Position numbers and translations under genes: made by a program. Shown here piece after piece: positions 25,434 through 34,255 of a DNA stretch of 35,399 nt (positions within the stretch are counted from its first letter, which is position 1; every line of letters begins with the position of its first letter). Under the pieces are notes generated by a model that saw nothing but the letters and a program-made list of their open reading frames with translations, had not been told where the DNA came from and searched no databases. Origin of the DNA: an uncultured Actinomycetes bacterium (GTDB lineage: Bacteria; Actinomycetota; Geothermincolia; Geothermincolales; RBG-13-55-18); contig CAKZMC010000177.1 of assembly GCA_937128055.1 (NCBI GenBank), positions 1 through 35,399 of the forward strand. Reading direction: 5' to 3'.

Positions 25434-27164
25434 ATGAGACAGTCCAGGACCTTCATCCCCACCTTGCGGGAGAGCCCCGCCGACGCGGAGATAGCCAGCC
25501 ACCGCCTCCTGCTGCGGGCAGGCTACCTCCGGCGGGTGGCCTCGGGCATCTACGAATTCCTCCCCCTCGGGGTAAGGGTGCTGCGCAAGATAAGCGGGAT
25601 CATACGCGAGGAGATGAACGCGGCGGGGGCGCAGGAGATCATGCTGCCCGTCCTGCAGCCGCGGGAGCTGTGGGAGGAGAGCGGGCGCTGGGCCAAGTAC
25701 GGTCCGGAGATGATGCGCCTCAAGGACAGGGCGGAGAGGGATTTCGGCCTGGGGCCCACCCACGAGGAGGTCATCACCGACCTGGTGCGCTCCAACGTGT
25801 CCTCCTACCGTGAGCTGCCCATGAACCTCTACCAGATCGGCAGCAAGTTCCGCGACGAGATACGCCCGCGTTTCGGCCTCATGCGGGCGCGCGAGTTCAT
25901 CATGAAGGACGCCTACAGCTTCGACCGTGACGAGGAGGGCATGCGCGAGTCCTACCGCGGCATGTACGAGGCCTACGGCCGCATATTCAGCCGCTGCGGG
26001 TGCACATGGCGGGCGGTGGAGGCGGCCACCGGGCTCATCGGCGGCGACGTCTCCCATGAGTTCATGGTCCCCGCCGCCGCGGGAGAGGATTGCATAGCTC
26101 TCTGCGACCGCTGTTCCTACGCCGCCAACCTGGACCTGGCGGCATACCGCCGCGGCGAACCTCCGCAGGGGGAGGGAAAGGATGTGGAGGCGGTCCGTAC
26201 CCCCGACCGCCGCACCATAGGTGAAGTGGGCGAATTCCTGGGACTTCAGCCGGAGCGCATGATCAAGTGCCTCATGTACCTGGTTGAGGGGAGGCCGGTA
26301 GCCGTGCTCATACCGGGAGACCGGGAGGCCAACGAGGCGAAGCTGGCCCGCGTTTTCGCGAGCGACGAGTTCCGGCTCTTCCGGGAAGAGGATTGGAAGA
26401 AATATCCAACATACCTGCAAGGCTTCGTGGGGCCGGTGGGCCTGGACGGGGTGGAGGTGGTGGCGGATATCTCGCTGCAGGGAGCCGGGGGGATGGCGTG
26501 CGGCGCCAACCGGGAAGACTATCACCTGGTGAACGTGGAGGAGGGCCGCGACTTCTGCGTGGGCCGCTTCGCAGACATAACTAACGCCAGGGAAGGGGAT
26601 GCCTGCCCGCGCTGCGAGGGGAGGTTGCGAATGGAGACGGGCATAGAGGTGGGACAGGTTTTCCAGTTGGGGCTGAAGTATTCGCAGGCCATGCGCTGCT
26701 ACTATCACGACGAGGAGGGCGTTTCCCGCCCCATGTACATGGGCTGCTACGGCATCGGCGTTACCCGCCTCATGGCGGCCGTGGTGGAGCAGCACCACGA
26801 CGAGCGCGGCATCATCTGGCCGCTTTCCGTGGCCCCCGCCCAACTGCACGTCATCCCCCTCGATTTCCAGAAGGAGAACAGGAGAAGGGCGGCGGAGGAG
26901 CTTTACGAGACCTTCGTGCAAAGGGGCTGGGAGGTGTTGCTGGACGACCGCGAGGAGAGCGCGGGGGTGAAGTTCGCCGACGCCGATCTCCTGGGCATGC
27001 CCTTCCGCCTGGTGATCGGCAGAGGATACGACGAGGATGGCACCGTGGAGCTGCAGGAGAGGGCCACGGGACAGGGGGCGAGGATGGATGCGGAGGATGC
27101 CCTTGCCAGGCTCGAAGAATCCTTCCGGTCCTTCCGGAACCTTGCGGCGAGGGACGATGCTTGA
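25434..27164 (+). CDS. proS: Prolyl-tRNA synthetase (bacterial type)
   Basis: A 576-residue class II ProRS of the bacterial type with an inserted editing domain. Motif 1 is in the first 80 residues (E-I-M-L-P-V-L-Q-P). Motif 2 is FRDEIRPRFGLMRAREFIMKD. The INS editing domain lies around 225-390, with an R-T-P-D-R-R-T entry and K-C-L-M-Y. Motif 3 is GCYGIGVTRLMAA, followed by the anticodon-binding domain. The ribosome binding site before ATG 25434 is weak. It follows ispG by 83 bp, as in many actinobacteria. Confidence 0.97.
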   Translation: MRQSRTFIPTLRESPADAEIASHRLLLRAGYLRRVASGIYEFLPLGVRVLRKISGIIREEMNAAGAQEIMLPVLQPRELWEESGRWAKYGPEMMRLKDRAERDFGLGPTHEEVITDLVRSNVSSYRELPMNLYQIGSKFRDEIRPRFGLMRAREFIMKDAYSFDRDEEGMRESYRGMYEAYGRIFSRCGCTWRAVEAATGLIGGDVSHEFMVPAAAGEDCIALCDRCSYAANLDLAAYRRGEPPQGEGKDVEAVRTPDRRTIGEVGEFLGLQPERMIKCLMYLVEGRPVAVLIPGDREANEAKLARVFASDEFRLFREEDWKKYPTYLQGFVGPVGLDGVEVVADISLQGAGGMACGANREDYHLVNVEEGRDFCVGRFADITNAREGDACPRCEGRLRMETGIEVGQVFQLGLKYSQAMRCYYHDEEGVSRPMYMGCYGIGVTRLMAAVVEQHHDERGIIWPLSVAPAQLHVIPLDFQKENRRRAAEELYETFVQRGWEVLLDDREESAGVKFADADLLGMPFRLVIGRGYDEDGTVELQERATGQGARMDAEDALARLEESFRSFRNLAARDDA

Positions 27165-27253
27165 CGGCGTTGACATAGCGAACGGCAGCCTGCCTGCCGG
27201 GCTTCCCGCGAGGACGGCGCAGGAAGACGATGAGGAGCAGCGGAGGAACGACC

Positions 27254-27595
27254 ATGGACAAGTTCGTGACGCATGAGGACCAGTTGGAGTGGGTCCCCGC
27301 CGATTTTCCCCGCGCCCAGATGAAGGTGTTGTACATGGACCCGAGGGGAGGCGGGCAAATACTCCTGGTCCGTTTCGAGCCCCACTGCGAGATGCCCGCC
27401 CACGGACACGCGGCCTCGGACGAGGCTGCGTACGTCCTGGAGGGAAAGTTGCACCAGCCGCTGGAGGGGGGAGAGGAAGAGGTCTTCCGCAAGGGACATT
27501 TCGTCTTCCTGCCCGCTGGCCTGCGGCACGGCCCCTTCATCGCGGGCGAGGAGGGATGCACCATCATCAGCGTCTTCTACGGGCCGCTGCGCTGA
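27254..27595 (+). CDS. Small cupin-domain protein
   Basis: A 113-residue single-domain cupin. Motif 1 is visible as PAHGHAASDEAAYVLEG and motif 2 as GHFVFLPAGLRHGPF, so His and Glu metal ligands are probably present. ATG 27254 has GGAGG (27242-27246) 7 nt upstream; an in-frame ATG at 27230 lacks this. ChrR-like or sugar-binding roles are possible but cannot be told from sequence. It stops 13 nt before the lipid cluster and may be transcribed with it. Confidence 0.82.
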   Translation: MDKFVTHEDQLEWVPADFPRAQMKVLYMDPRGGGQILLVRFEPHCEMPAHGHAASDEAAYVLEGKLHQPLEGGEEEVFRKGHFVFLPAGLRHGPFIAGEEGCTIISVFYGPLR

Positions 27596-27608
27596 AAGGA
27601 GGTCCGGC

Positions 27609-28244
27609 ATGGGGAGGAGCTGGAGCGTTGACGCCGGCTTGAGGAGATTCTCCAGCACGGTCTTTCATCCCCTGGGGTGGGTCCTGGGCCGCGTCCTCTC
27701 GCCGAATCTGCTCACCACCTGCTCCCTGCTCTCTTCGGTGGCCGTGGGCTACTTCTTCGCCAGGGGGCGTTTCTTCCTGGGGGCGTGGCTCATGTTCCTG
27801 GCGGGGCTCTTTGACATCTGGGACGGGCAGGTGGCCAAGCTGACCGGCAGGGTAACCACCTTCGGGTCCTTCTACGATTCCACCGCGGACCGGGTGGCCG
27901 ACTTCCTCTATTCGCTGGGAGCCCTCTATTACTTCACCGTGGAGAGGATCTTCGACGTCGCCTTCATGGTGGTCGGCTACATGGTGCTTTCCTCGCTCAT
28001 CAGCTACGTGAAGGCCAGGGCGGAGGGGCTGGGTCTCTCCTGCGGGGTGGGCCTTCTCGCCCGCCCACTACGCATGCTCCTCTTCGGCATCCCCCTCTTC
28101 GTCTTCGGTTTCACCGGGAACCTCTGGACTTTCCGCGGGGCTCTCTACCTGGTGCTGGCCCTCGGCGTGGAGACCCTCATGCACAGGCTGCTGGTGATCT
28201 ACCGGGGGGCACGCGACAAGGACGCCCCGGGGCAAGGGGCCTGA
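27609..28244 (+). CDS. CDP-alcohol phosphatidyltransferase, probable phosphatidylinositol phosphate synthase
   Basis: A 211-residue membrane enzyme with about six hydrophobic segments. The CDP-alcohol motif is D69, D72-G73, A76-K77, G86, D90 and D94 with correct spacing, but the usual Arg at 77 is Lys. These enzymes join CDP-diacylglycerol (from cdsA) to an alcohol. The next two genes are an acyltransferase and a PimA-like glycosyltransferase, the order pgsA-patA-pimA known from mycobacteria, so inositol 1-phosphate is the likely acceptor. PgsA (glycerol phosphate) is the alternative. Start ATG 27609 has AAAGGAGG upstream. Confidence 0.85.
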   Translation: MGRSWSVDAGLRRFSSTVFHPLGWVLGRVLSPNLLTTCSLLSSVAVGYFFARGRFFLGAWLMFLAGLFDIWDGQVAKLTGRVTTFGSFYDSTADRVADFLYSLGALYYFTVERIFDVAFMVVGYMVLSSLISYVKARAEGLGLSCGVGLLARPLRMLLFGIPLFVFGFTGNLWTFRGALYLVLALGVETLMHRLLVIYRGARDKDAPGQGA

Positions 28245-28257
28245 GCCGGGGGGCGCT

Positions 28258-29163
28258 ATGCGCAGGGAAGCGCTCTCCGCCGCCAGACTTTCCGGTTACC
28301 TGAACTACTTTTTCCTGCGCTCGTCCTGCTGGCTGGTAGGCAGGTTGCCGGCGCGCGCATCCCATGCCGTGGGCGTGGCGGTGGGCGAGGTCGCCTACCG
28401 CCTCTCGCCCCGCAAGCGCGAGGTGGTTTACGGCAACATGCGCCGCGTGCTCCCGGGCGAAGGGCCGCGCGCCTGGAGGAAGTGTACGCGGCGCTGCTTT
28501 CACGAGTACGCCCGCTACTGGGTGGATTTCCTGCGCTGCTACCACCTCTCCTTCGAGGAGATATACTATTCGCTGGCGGTGCCCCACGGGGTGGAGTGGT
28601 TCGACGAATGCCTGCGGCGGGGCAAGGGAGTGGTGCTGGCGCTTCCCCATTACGGCAGCTGGGACCTGATCGGCGGCTGGGTGGGGCACAATTACCCCTC
28701 CTTCTGGGCGGTGGCCGAGCGGCTCGAGCCGCGGGCCATGTACGAATTCCACACCGAGCTGCGCCGGCGCATGGGCATACGCATCATCCCGCTGGGGGAA
28801 GGGACGGTGGAAAAGGTGATCGAGGTCCTGCTCGCCAACGGTATGGTGGCCCTGCTCTCCGACCGCCTCATCGCGGGGAGCGGGGTGGAGGTGGAGTTCT
28901 TCGGGGAGAAGGTCCTCATGCCCATCGGGCCCGCCCTGCTGGCGGTGAAACTGGGCACGGCGGTGCTTCCCTGCCACATCATCCGCAAGGATGGTGTATA
29001 CCACGGCTACGTGGGGCCTCCCCTGGAAGTGGAGGTCACGGGGGACACCCGGCGTGACGTGCAGGCGAACACCCAGAAACTGGCAAGGGTCTTCGAGCGC
29101 TTCATCCGCGAGGACCCCACCCAGTGGCACATGTTCCAGCCCATTTTCCCCGGGGAAGGGTAA
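28258..29163 (+). CDS. Lysophospholipid acyltransferase family protein (HtrB/PatA-like)
   Basis: A 301-residue LpxL/HtrB-type acyltransferase. The catalytic H-x4-D motif is H131-YGSW-D136 and is followed by substrate-box segments RLIAGSGVEVEFFGE and GPALLAVKLGTAVLP. In the same position in mycobacteria, PatA acylates the mannose of phosphatidylinositol mannosides. The neighbours here (phosphatidyltransferase and PimA-like enzyme) support that role. A Gram-negative lipid A role is unlikely in this context. The start is ATG 28258, 13 nt after the previous stop. Confidence 0.88.
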   Translation: MRREALSAARLSGYLNYFFLRSSCWLVGRLPARASHAVGVAVGEVAYRLSPRKREVVYGNMRRVLPGEGPRAWRKCTRRCFHEYARYWVDFLRCYHLSFEEIYYSLAVPHGVEWFDECLRRGKGVVLALPHYGSWDLIGGWVGHNYPSFWAVAERLEPRAMYEFHTELRRRMGIRIIPLGEGTVEKVIEVLLANGMVALLSDRLIAGSGVEVEFFGEKVLMPIGPALLAVKLGTAVLPCHIIRKDGVYHGYVGPPLEVEVTGDTRRDVQANTQKLARVFERFIREDPTQWHMFQPIFPGEG

Positions 29164-29164
29164 G

Positions 29165-30262
29165 ATGGTCCCCATGAACATCGCGATGGTGACGCCCTAT
29201 TCCTGGGACGTGCCCGGCGGAGTGAACCGCCATGTGGAGCAGTTGTCGAACTGCCTGCGGGAGCGCGGGCACAGCGTGACCGTGATAGCCCCCGGAGGAA
29301 GCACCCGGGAGGACTTCTATTCCGTGGGCGGTTCCTTCGCGGTGTCCGCCAACCGCTCCGTGGCCCACATCGCCTGCGGCCCGCGCATTTACGCGAGGAT
29401 TAGGCGCTACCTGGTGCGACACCGTTTCGACCTCCTGCACCTGCACGAGCCCCTCGTCCCCAGCGCCTCCATGCTCGCGCTGCTGGCGTCGCAGGCGGCC
29501 AACTTGGGTACCTTTCACGCCGCGCGGGAGGGCGGCAGCGCGGGTTACCGGGTCGCCGCTCCCCTGCTGCGGCCGCTGGCCGGGCGCCTGCACGTGCGGG
29601 CGGCGGTGAGCCGCGCCGCCCTGGACCTGGTGTCGCGCTACTTCCCCGGGGAATACCGCATCCTGCCCAATGGCGTGGATACGGCGAGGTTCACCCCCGG
29701 CGGCCCCTCGCTGCCGGGACTGGACCCCCAACGCTTTTACCTTGTTTTCGTGGGCAGGGACGAACCCCGCAAGGGCCTCCAGGTCGTGCTGGACGCCTTG
29801 CCCATGATCCGGCGAGGGCATCCCGAGGTGGAGCTGCTGGTGGTGGGGGCGGAGGGGAGGAGGAGCGGCACGGAGGGCGTGGTGTGGCTGGGAAGGCTGG
29901 AAAGCGAGATGGTGCCGGCCGCCTACCGCTCCTCGCGCCTCATGGTTGCCCCGGCCCTGGGGTGGGAGAGCTTCGGCATCGTGCTGCTGGAGGCCATGGC
30001 ATGCGGGCTGCCGGTGGTGGCCTCGGATATCGCGGGCTACCGTTCCGTTATGCGGCAGGGCGTGGAGGGGACGCTGGTCCCCCCGGGAGACCCGGGAGCG
30101 CTGGCGAGGGCGGTGAACGAGCTGGTGGAGGACGGCGGCAAGAGGGAATCGATGGCCGCGGCCGGCCTGGCTCGAGCGGCTGAATTTTCCTGGGATAAAC
30201 TGGTAGTGGACGTGGAAGCGGCATATGAGGAAGCCGTGCGGGTCCGGGAAGGGTGCGGCTGA
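29165..30262 (+). CDS. pimA: GT4 glycosyltransferase, PimA-like
   Basis: A 365-residue GT-B glycosyltransferase of family 4. In mycobacteria PimA transfers mannose from GDP-mannose to phosphatidylinositol at the inner face of the membrane. The N-terminal loop GGVNRH (18-23), HLHEPLVPS and GTFHA match PimA. The C-terminal donor domain has R198 and K203 (GRDEPRKG) and the E-x7-E pair E268 and E276 (WESFGIVLLEAMACG). ATG 29165 has GGAAGGG 4 nt upstream and lies 2 nt after the acyltransferase stop; the upstream open frame is inside that gene. Sugar and acceptor are inferred from context. Confidence 0.88.
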   Translation: MVPMNIAMVTPYSWDVPGGVNRHVEQLSNCLRERGHSVTVIAPGGSTREDFYSVGGSFAVSANRSVAHIACGPRIYARIRRYLVRHRFDLLHLHEPLVPSASMLALLASQAANLGTFHAAREGGSAGYRVAAPLLRPLAGRLHVRAAVSRAALDLVSRYFPGEYRILPNGVDTARFTPGGPSLPGLDPQRFYLVFVGRDEPRKGLQVVLDALPMIRRGHPEVELLVVGAEGRRSGTEGVVWLGRLESEMVPAAYRSSRLMVAPALGWESFGIVLLEAMACGLPVVASDIAGYRSVMRQGVEGTLVPPGDPGALARAVNELVEDGGKRESMAAAGLARAAEFSWDKLVVDVEAAYEEAVRVREGCG

Positions 30263-30361
30263 GGCCATGCGGTCGGCCGCGTGAGCCGTCGCGGGAAGAG
30301 CGCGCGCCGGGAGCGGCCTGCGGGCCCTTTACCGGCGGAACGAGGGAAGGGATGAGAGGAG

Positions 30362-31324
30362 ATGCGACTGGAGGAGCTGGTGGAGTTCTGCCGCGACCTC
30401 TCCGCCGGGGTAAGGGACCTGGTCCGCCCCCACCTGGGGAAAAAGGAGGCGCGCAGGATGGAGGGAAGGGGGGCCAGCGGGGACTCCACCTTCGCCATCG
30501 ACGAGATGGCGGAACGCATGGTGGAGAAAAGCCTCGCGGACCTGCCCGGCGTGGGGTTCTTCTCCGAGGACCGCGGGCTGGTGGGGTGCGAGGACGCGAG
30601 CTGGGTCCTGGTGGTGGACCCCATAGATGGCACGCGGCCTGCCGCGGCAGGCCTGGAGGCGTGCTGCGTTTCCGTAGCGGTCGCCGCCTATGATCCTCGG
30701 GAGGAGGCGCGCACCGTCCTCGGCGATGTGGTCTACGGGCTGGTCCGGGAGATAAAGAACGATGCCTGGTTCGAGGCGAGACGGGGAGGCGGCTCCCGCA
30801 TGGTCATCGACGGGGAGGAGAGGGAGATCACCATCCACCCCCACCACGACCTCTCCACCCTCTTCTGGACGCTGGGCTTGCGGGGACGCCCCGCCCTTCC
30901 CACCGCCCTGGTCCTCGAGGAGCTCATCGATGCCTCCAGCGTGGATGGCGGCATCTTCGACCTGGGGAGCGCCGCCTTCTGCATCACCCGCCTCCTCACC
31001 GGGCAACTGGACGCCTACGTGGACGTGGGAGACCGCATGCTGAGGGAGGTTCCGCAACTCGAGGGGATGTTCCTGCGTTGCGGGCACGGCCATGCCCTCA
31101 ACAATTCCTCATACGACCTGGCCGCCGCCAGCCTCATAGCCGGCGAAGCGGGGTTGGCCATCGGCGACGCTTTCGGCAGGTCGCTGGACGGGTACCCGCT
31201 GCTGGCTTCGGGAAGGGAGGGGCAGCTCTCCTGCGTCGCCGCGGTCACCCCGCGGCTATACGAGGCGATCGTGGCTTGCATCGACGTGGGAATGGCGCGC
31301 ATGCGGGACCATTACGGATGGTGA
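30362..31324 (+). CDS. Inositol monophosphatase-family phosphatase
   Basis: A 320-residue member of the IMPase/FBPase-like superfamily. Metal-site residues are visible: E69 (FFSEDRG), DPIDGT (86-91) and D252 (YDLAAASLIAGEAG, where the family usually has WD). A GDSTFAIDEMAE segment precedes them. It is longer than the usual ~260 residues. It directly follows pimA after 99 bp that carry no clear promoter. Because phosphatidylinositol phosphate from the upstream synthase must lose a phosphate before mannosylation, this is a good candidate for that phosphatase. Ordinary inositol-1-phosphatase activity is the alternative. Confidence 0.85.
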   Translation: MRLEELVEFCRDLSAGVRDLVRPHLGKKEARRMEGRGASGDSTFAIDEMAERMVEKSLADLPGVGFFSEDRGLVGCEDASWVLVVDPIDGTRPAAAGLEACCVSVAVAAYDPREEARTVLGDVVYGLVREIKNDAWFEARRGGGSRMVIDGEEREITIHPHHDLSTLFWTLGLRGRPALPTALVLEELIDASSVDGGIFDLGSAAFCITRLLTGQLDAYVDVGDRMLREVPQLEGMFLRCGHGHALNNSSYDLAAASLIAGEAGLAIGDAFGRSLDGYPLLASGREGQLSCVAAVTPRLYEAIVACIDVGMARMRDHYGW

Positions 31325-31333
31325 GCGACGCCT

Positions 31334-31969
31334 ATGAGCCTGGCATCCATCTTCTTCGTTTCCCTGGGCGTGGGGCTTTCCGGCGCCCTCATGCCGGGGC
31401 CCTTGCTCACGGTGACCATAAGCGAGTCGTACCGCCGCGGTTTCATCGCCGGCCCCCTGCTGGTGGCGGGTCATGCGGTGCTGGAGGGAAGCCTGGTGAT
31501 CCTCCTCATGCTGGGTCTGGACCGCGTGGTGGGAAACGACGTCTTCTTCGGCCTGGTGGGGGTGGCGGGGGGCGCCTTCCTCTTCATGATGGGATTGGGG
31601 ATGGCCATCGACGTCAGGGACGGCAAGCTGCGCCTGGACCTGCAGGACCGCTCCGCGAGCCGCCTCGGGCCTTTCTTATCGGGGCTCACCATCAGCCTCT
31701 CCAACCCTTACTGGTTCATGTGGTGGGCGACCTTCGGGTTGAGCTGGATGCTGCGCTCGCTGCAGCGCGGGGTCGCGGGGGTGGTTTTCTTCTACTCCGG
31801 ACATATCATGGCCGATGTTCTCTGGTATTTTCTGGTGGCCATGCTGGTGGTCACGGGCAAGCGTTTCCTCTCCGACCGCGTTTACAACTGCGTCATCCTG
31901 GCTTGCGGCGCCTTCCTGCTGGTGCTGGGGGCCAGGTTCGTCGGTGACGGCCTGGCCCACCTGCTTTGA
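31334..31969 (+). CDS. LysE/RhtB-family amino acid exporter
   Basis: A 211-residue polytopic membrane protein of the LysE superfamily, with about six hydrophobic segments and the family motif GALMPGPLLTVTI near residues 17-29, plus SNPYWFMWW in the third or fourth segment. These proteins export amino acids or related small cations. The substrate cannot be read from sequence. It starts 9 nt after the phosphatase and probably ends that transcript. Confidence 0.85.
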   Translation: MSLASIFFVSLGVGLSGALMPGPLLTVTISESYRRGFIAGPLLVAGHAVLEGSLVILLMLGLDRVVGNDVFFGLVGVAGGAFLFMMGLGMAIDVRDGKLRLDLQDRSASRLGPFLSGLTISLSNPYWFMWWATFGLSWMLRSLQRGVAGVVFFYSGHIMADVLWYFLVAMLVVTGKRFLSDRVYNCVILACGAFLLVLGARFVGDGLAHLL

Positions 31970-32144
31970 GGGGACCTGGCGCAAGCGCTCCCGCCGGCGG
32001 TGGCGACCGGTCCGGCGGGCGGCGCGGGGAGGCAAGCACGGGGCGAACGGAGCACCGGGAAGCGATAAAGGGGAAAGGCCGCTCTTTCCGATACCTTTCG
32101 TAGGCCTCGCGGGGCGTACGATAGCCTGCCGTGTTAGGGCGAGG

Positions 32145-32178
32145 TTGGTGGCCGGGTCGCACATGGGTTAATATTAAC
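32145..32178 (+). promoter_or_regulatory. Candidate lemA promoter with palindromic operator
   Basis: In the 357-bp gap before lemA, TTGGTG (32145-32150), 18 nt and TAATAT (32169-32174) form a modest promoter. The -10 is buried in a perfect 12-bp palindrome GTTAATATTAAC (32167-32178), notable for its AT content in a GC-rich gap. The rest of 31970-32144 has no coding signal that I can support. Confidence 0.35.
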
Positions 32179-32223
32179 GCGCGGGGGCGGGCATGCGAGG
32201 AGCATGTGCGTATGCCGTTACGG

Positions 32224-32256
32224 TATCCCGCTCGTGCGGTCAGGGGGCACGGGATA
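32224..32256 (+). promoter_or_regulatory. Leader stem-loop upstream of lemA
   Basis: TATCCCG (32224-32230) pairs exactly with CGGGATA (32250-32256). Inside the loop, GTGC (32234-32237) can pair with GCAC (32247-32250), at the cost of one base pair of the outer stem. It lies about 55 nt before the lemA Shine-Dalgarno. No T run follows. Confidence 0.4.
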
Positions 32257-32326
32257 GGTGCGGGAAGAAGCCGCGCTCGCCGGCGCAGTGTGGAATGCAA
32301 CTACGTGAAGAAAGGAGGTACGGGAA

Positions 32327-32890
32327 GTGGTTTGGGTCATCGTGATAATCGCGGTACTGGTTTTCCTTGTCATATCCTGGATAGTCTACTATTACAATAA
32401 GCTGATACGCGACCGCAACCGCGTGGACAACGCCTGGCACCAGATCGACGTGCAGTTGAAACGGCGCTACGACCTCATCCCCAACCTGGTGGAGACGGTC
32501 AAGGGCTACGCAGCGCACGAAAAGGAGGTCTTCGAGAAGGTAACCCAGGCGCGCGCCATGGGTATAAGCGCGCAGACGGTGGGGGAGCAGGCACAGGCGG
32601 AGAACGCCATCTCCCAGGCCCTGAAGACCCTTTTCGCCGTGGCCGAGAACTACCCGGACCTGAAGGCCAACCAGAATTTCCTCATGCTGCAGGAGGAGCT
32701 CGCCGGGACGGAATCCAAGATCGCCTTCGCGCGCCAGTTCTACAACGACAGCGTGATGTCCTACGACACCGATCGGCAGCGTTTCCCCGGCAATATCGTC
32801 GCCGGCATGTTCTCGGGCACCTTCACCCCGCGCGAGTACTTCGAGATCGAGATCGCCGCGGAGCGGGCCGCCCCCAAGGTGGAGTTCTGA
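32327..32890 (+). CDS. lemA: LemA family protein
   Basis: A 187-residue LemA protein: one N-terminal membrane segment (about 2-23) and a long helical domain with the family pattern [20 protein letters not shown], followed by [10 protein letters not shown] and FPGNIVA. The function of LemA is not well understood; it is often encoded with HtpX, as here. The GTG start at 32327 is backed by AAAGGAGGT (32311-32319) with ideal 7-nt spacing. Confidence 0.95.
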   Translation: MVWVIVIIAVLVFLVISWIVYYYNKLIRDRNRVDNAWHQIDVQLKRRYDLIPNLVETVKGYAAHEKEVFEKVTQARAMGISAQTVGEQAQAENAISQALKTLFAVAENYPDLKANQNFLMLQEELAGTESKIAFARQFYNDSVMSYDTDRQRFPGNIVAGMFSGTFTPREYFEIEIAAERAAPKVEF

Positions 32891-33092
32891 GCGGCGGCAC
32901 GCGGGGTAGGCTTTACGGCGCGCGGGCACGAGGGGGATCCTACGGGGCCGTGCGGGGGTAGGGAGCCGGGTGAACCGTACGCTCTGCGCGTGCGTCTCAA
33001 TTCACGTCGTGGCATGTGCCGCGGCGGGGGCGTGAGGCGGGAGCGGGCGCGCCGGCGGGTGGAAGCCGAGGTAGTTTGAAGGAGCGTGGAAA

Positions 33093-34079
33093 GTGACCTT
33101 CTACGACCAGATATCCAAGAACAAGTGGAAGACGGCGGTGCTGGTCTCCGTGTTCATCGCGTTCATCCTGCTCCTCGGCTTCTTAGTCGGCTACATCTGG
33201 GGGCCGGAGAGGGCCCTGGTGGGCCTGATTATCGCCACCGTGGTGGCAACCATTATGGCTTTTGCCAGTTATTACCATAGCGACAAGGTAGCCCTGGCAG
33301 CCGCCGGTGCGCGGCCGGTCACCAGGGAGGAATATCCCTATTACGTGAACACCGTGGAGGGCCTGGCTATCGCCGCGGGATTGCCCATGCCCCGCACCTA
33401 TATCATCGAGACCCCGGCCATGAACGCCTTCGCCACCGGCCGGGACCCGGAGCATGCGGCCGTGGCGGTGACCAGGGGCCTTCTGGAATCCTGCAACCGG
33501 CTGGAGCTGGAGGGTGTCCTCGCCCACGAGATGTCCCACATAAAGAACTACGACATACGGCTCATGAGCATGGTGGTGGTCCTGGTGGGGCTGGTGGTCA
33601 TCTTCAGCGAGGTGCTTTTCCGCATGTTCCTCTTCGGCGGAGGCGGGCGCAGGCGCGACGAGGGCGCAGGCGGGCTCGGCGGGGAGGGCGCGGGCATCAT
33701 CTACCTGGTCATCATGGTTGTCGGGCTCGTCTTCCTCGTCCTCTCGCCCGTCATAGCCCAGCTGCTGCAACTGGCCATCTCGCGCCGCAGGGAGTTCCTC
33801 GCCGACGCCAACGGGGCCATGCTTACCCGCTACCCGGAAGGACTGGCAGGCGCCCTGGAGAAGCTTACCGCGCAGGCCAGACCCTTCCCGCGCGCCAGCA
33901 AGGCCACCGCCCATCTCTTCATCGTGCAGCCCTTCCGCAAGCAGGGAGGCGAGCGCATCCACCGGCGTTCCAGCATCTGGGACACCCACCCGCCCATCGA
34001 GGAACGCATCCGGCGCCTGCGTGCCATGGCCGGCATGGAGGGCATGTATACCCAGGCGCAGAGGGAATCCATGGCCTGA
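33093..34079 (+). CDS. htpX: Membrane zinc metalloprotease HtpX
   Basis: A 328-residue M48-family protease that degrades misfolded membrane proteins. Two N-terminal membrane segments (about 14-36 and 40-60), then HEMSH (145-149) with SHIKNYD, two further membrane segments (about 155-177 and 193-218) and the downstream zinc-ligand Glu in SRRREFLADANGA. A Gly/Arg-rich cytoplasmic loop (about 183-203) separates the last two segments. The GTG at 33093 has AAGGAG (33079-33084) 8 nt upstream. The 202-bp gap after lemA is GC-rich and shows nothing I can call, so both genes may share a transcript. Confidence 0.95.
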   Translation: MTFYDQISKNKWKTAVLVSVFIAFILLLGFLVGYIWGPERALVGLIIATVVATIMAFASYYHSDKVALAAAGARPVTREEYPYYVNTVEGLAIAAGLPMPRTYIIETPAMNAFATGRDPEHAAVAVTRGLLESCNRLELEGVLAHEMSHIKNYDIRLMSMVVVLVGLVVIFSEVLFRMFLFGGGGRRRDEGAGGLGGEGAGIIYLVIMVVGLVFLVLSPVIAQLLQLAISRRREFLADANGAMLTRYPEGLAGALEKLTAQARPFPRASKATAHLFIVQPFRKQGGERIHRRSSIWDTHPPIEERIRRLRAMAGMEGMYTQAQRESMA

Positions 34080-34255
34080 GCGCGATCTTCGGTTCGGCTG
34101 GCCCTCTGGCCTTTTCCGGCGTCGCCGCCTGGTCGCGCGATATCCACGGTCGCGTTCAATATATGGGATGGGGAATCCGAGAGATAACTTAGCGAAAGCG
34201 ACATCGGTAAAGGAGGGGCTGCAGAGCCGAACGCGCACAGGGCTTCGGCGAGAAG

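Noticed and set aside
31970-32326. tRNA or other structural RNA gene in the lemA upstream gap
   Set aside because: No T-loop consensus or cloverleaf pairing was found; only the hairpin and palindrome noted.
34209-34216. AAAGGAGG before the duplicated-domain gene as its ribosome binding site
   Set aside because: It is about 40 nt from the only usable ATG (34256), and no start codon follows it in any frame at proper distance.
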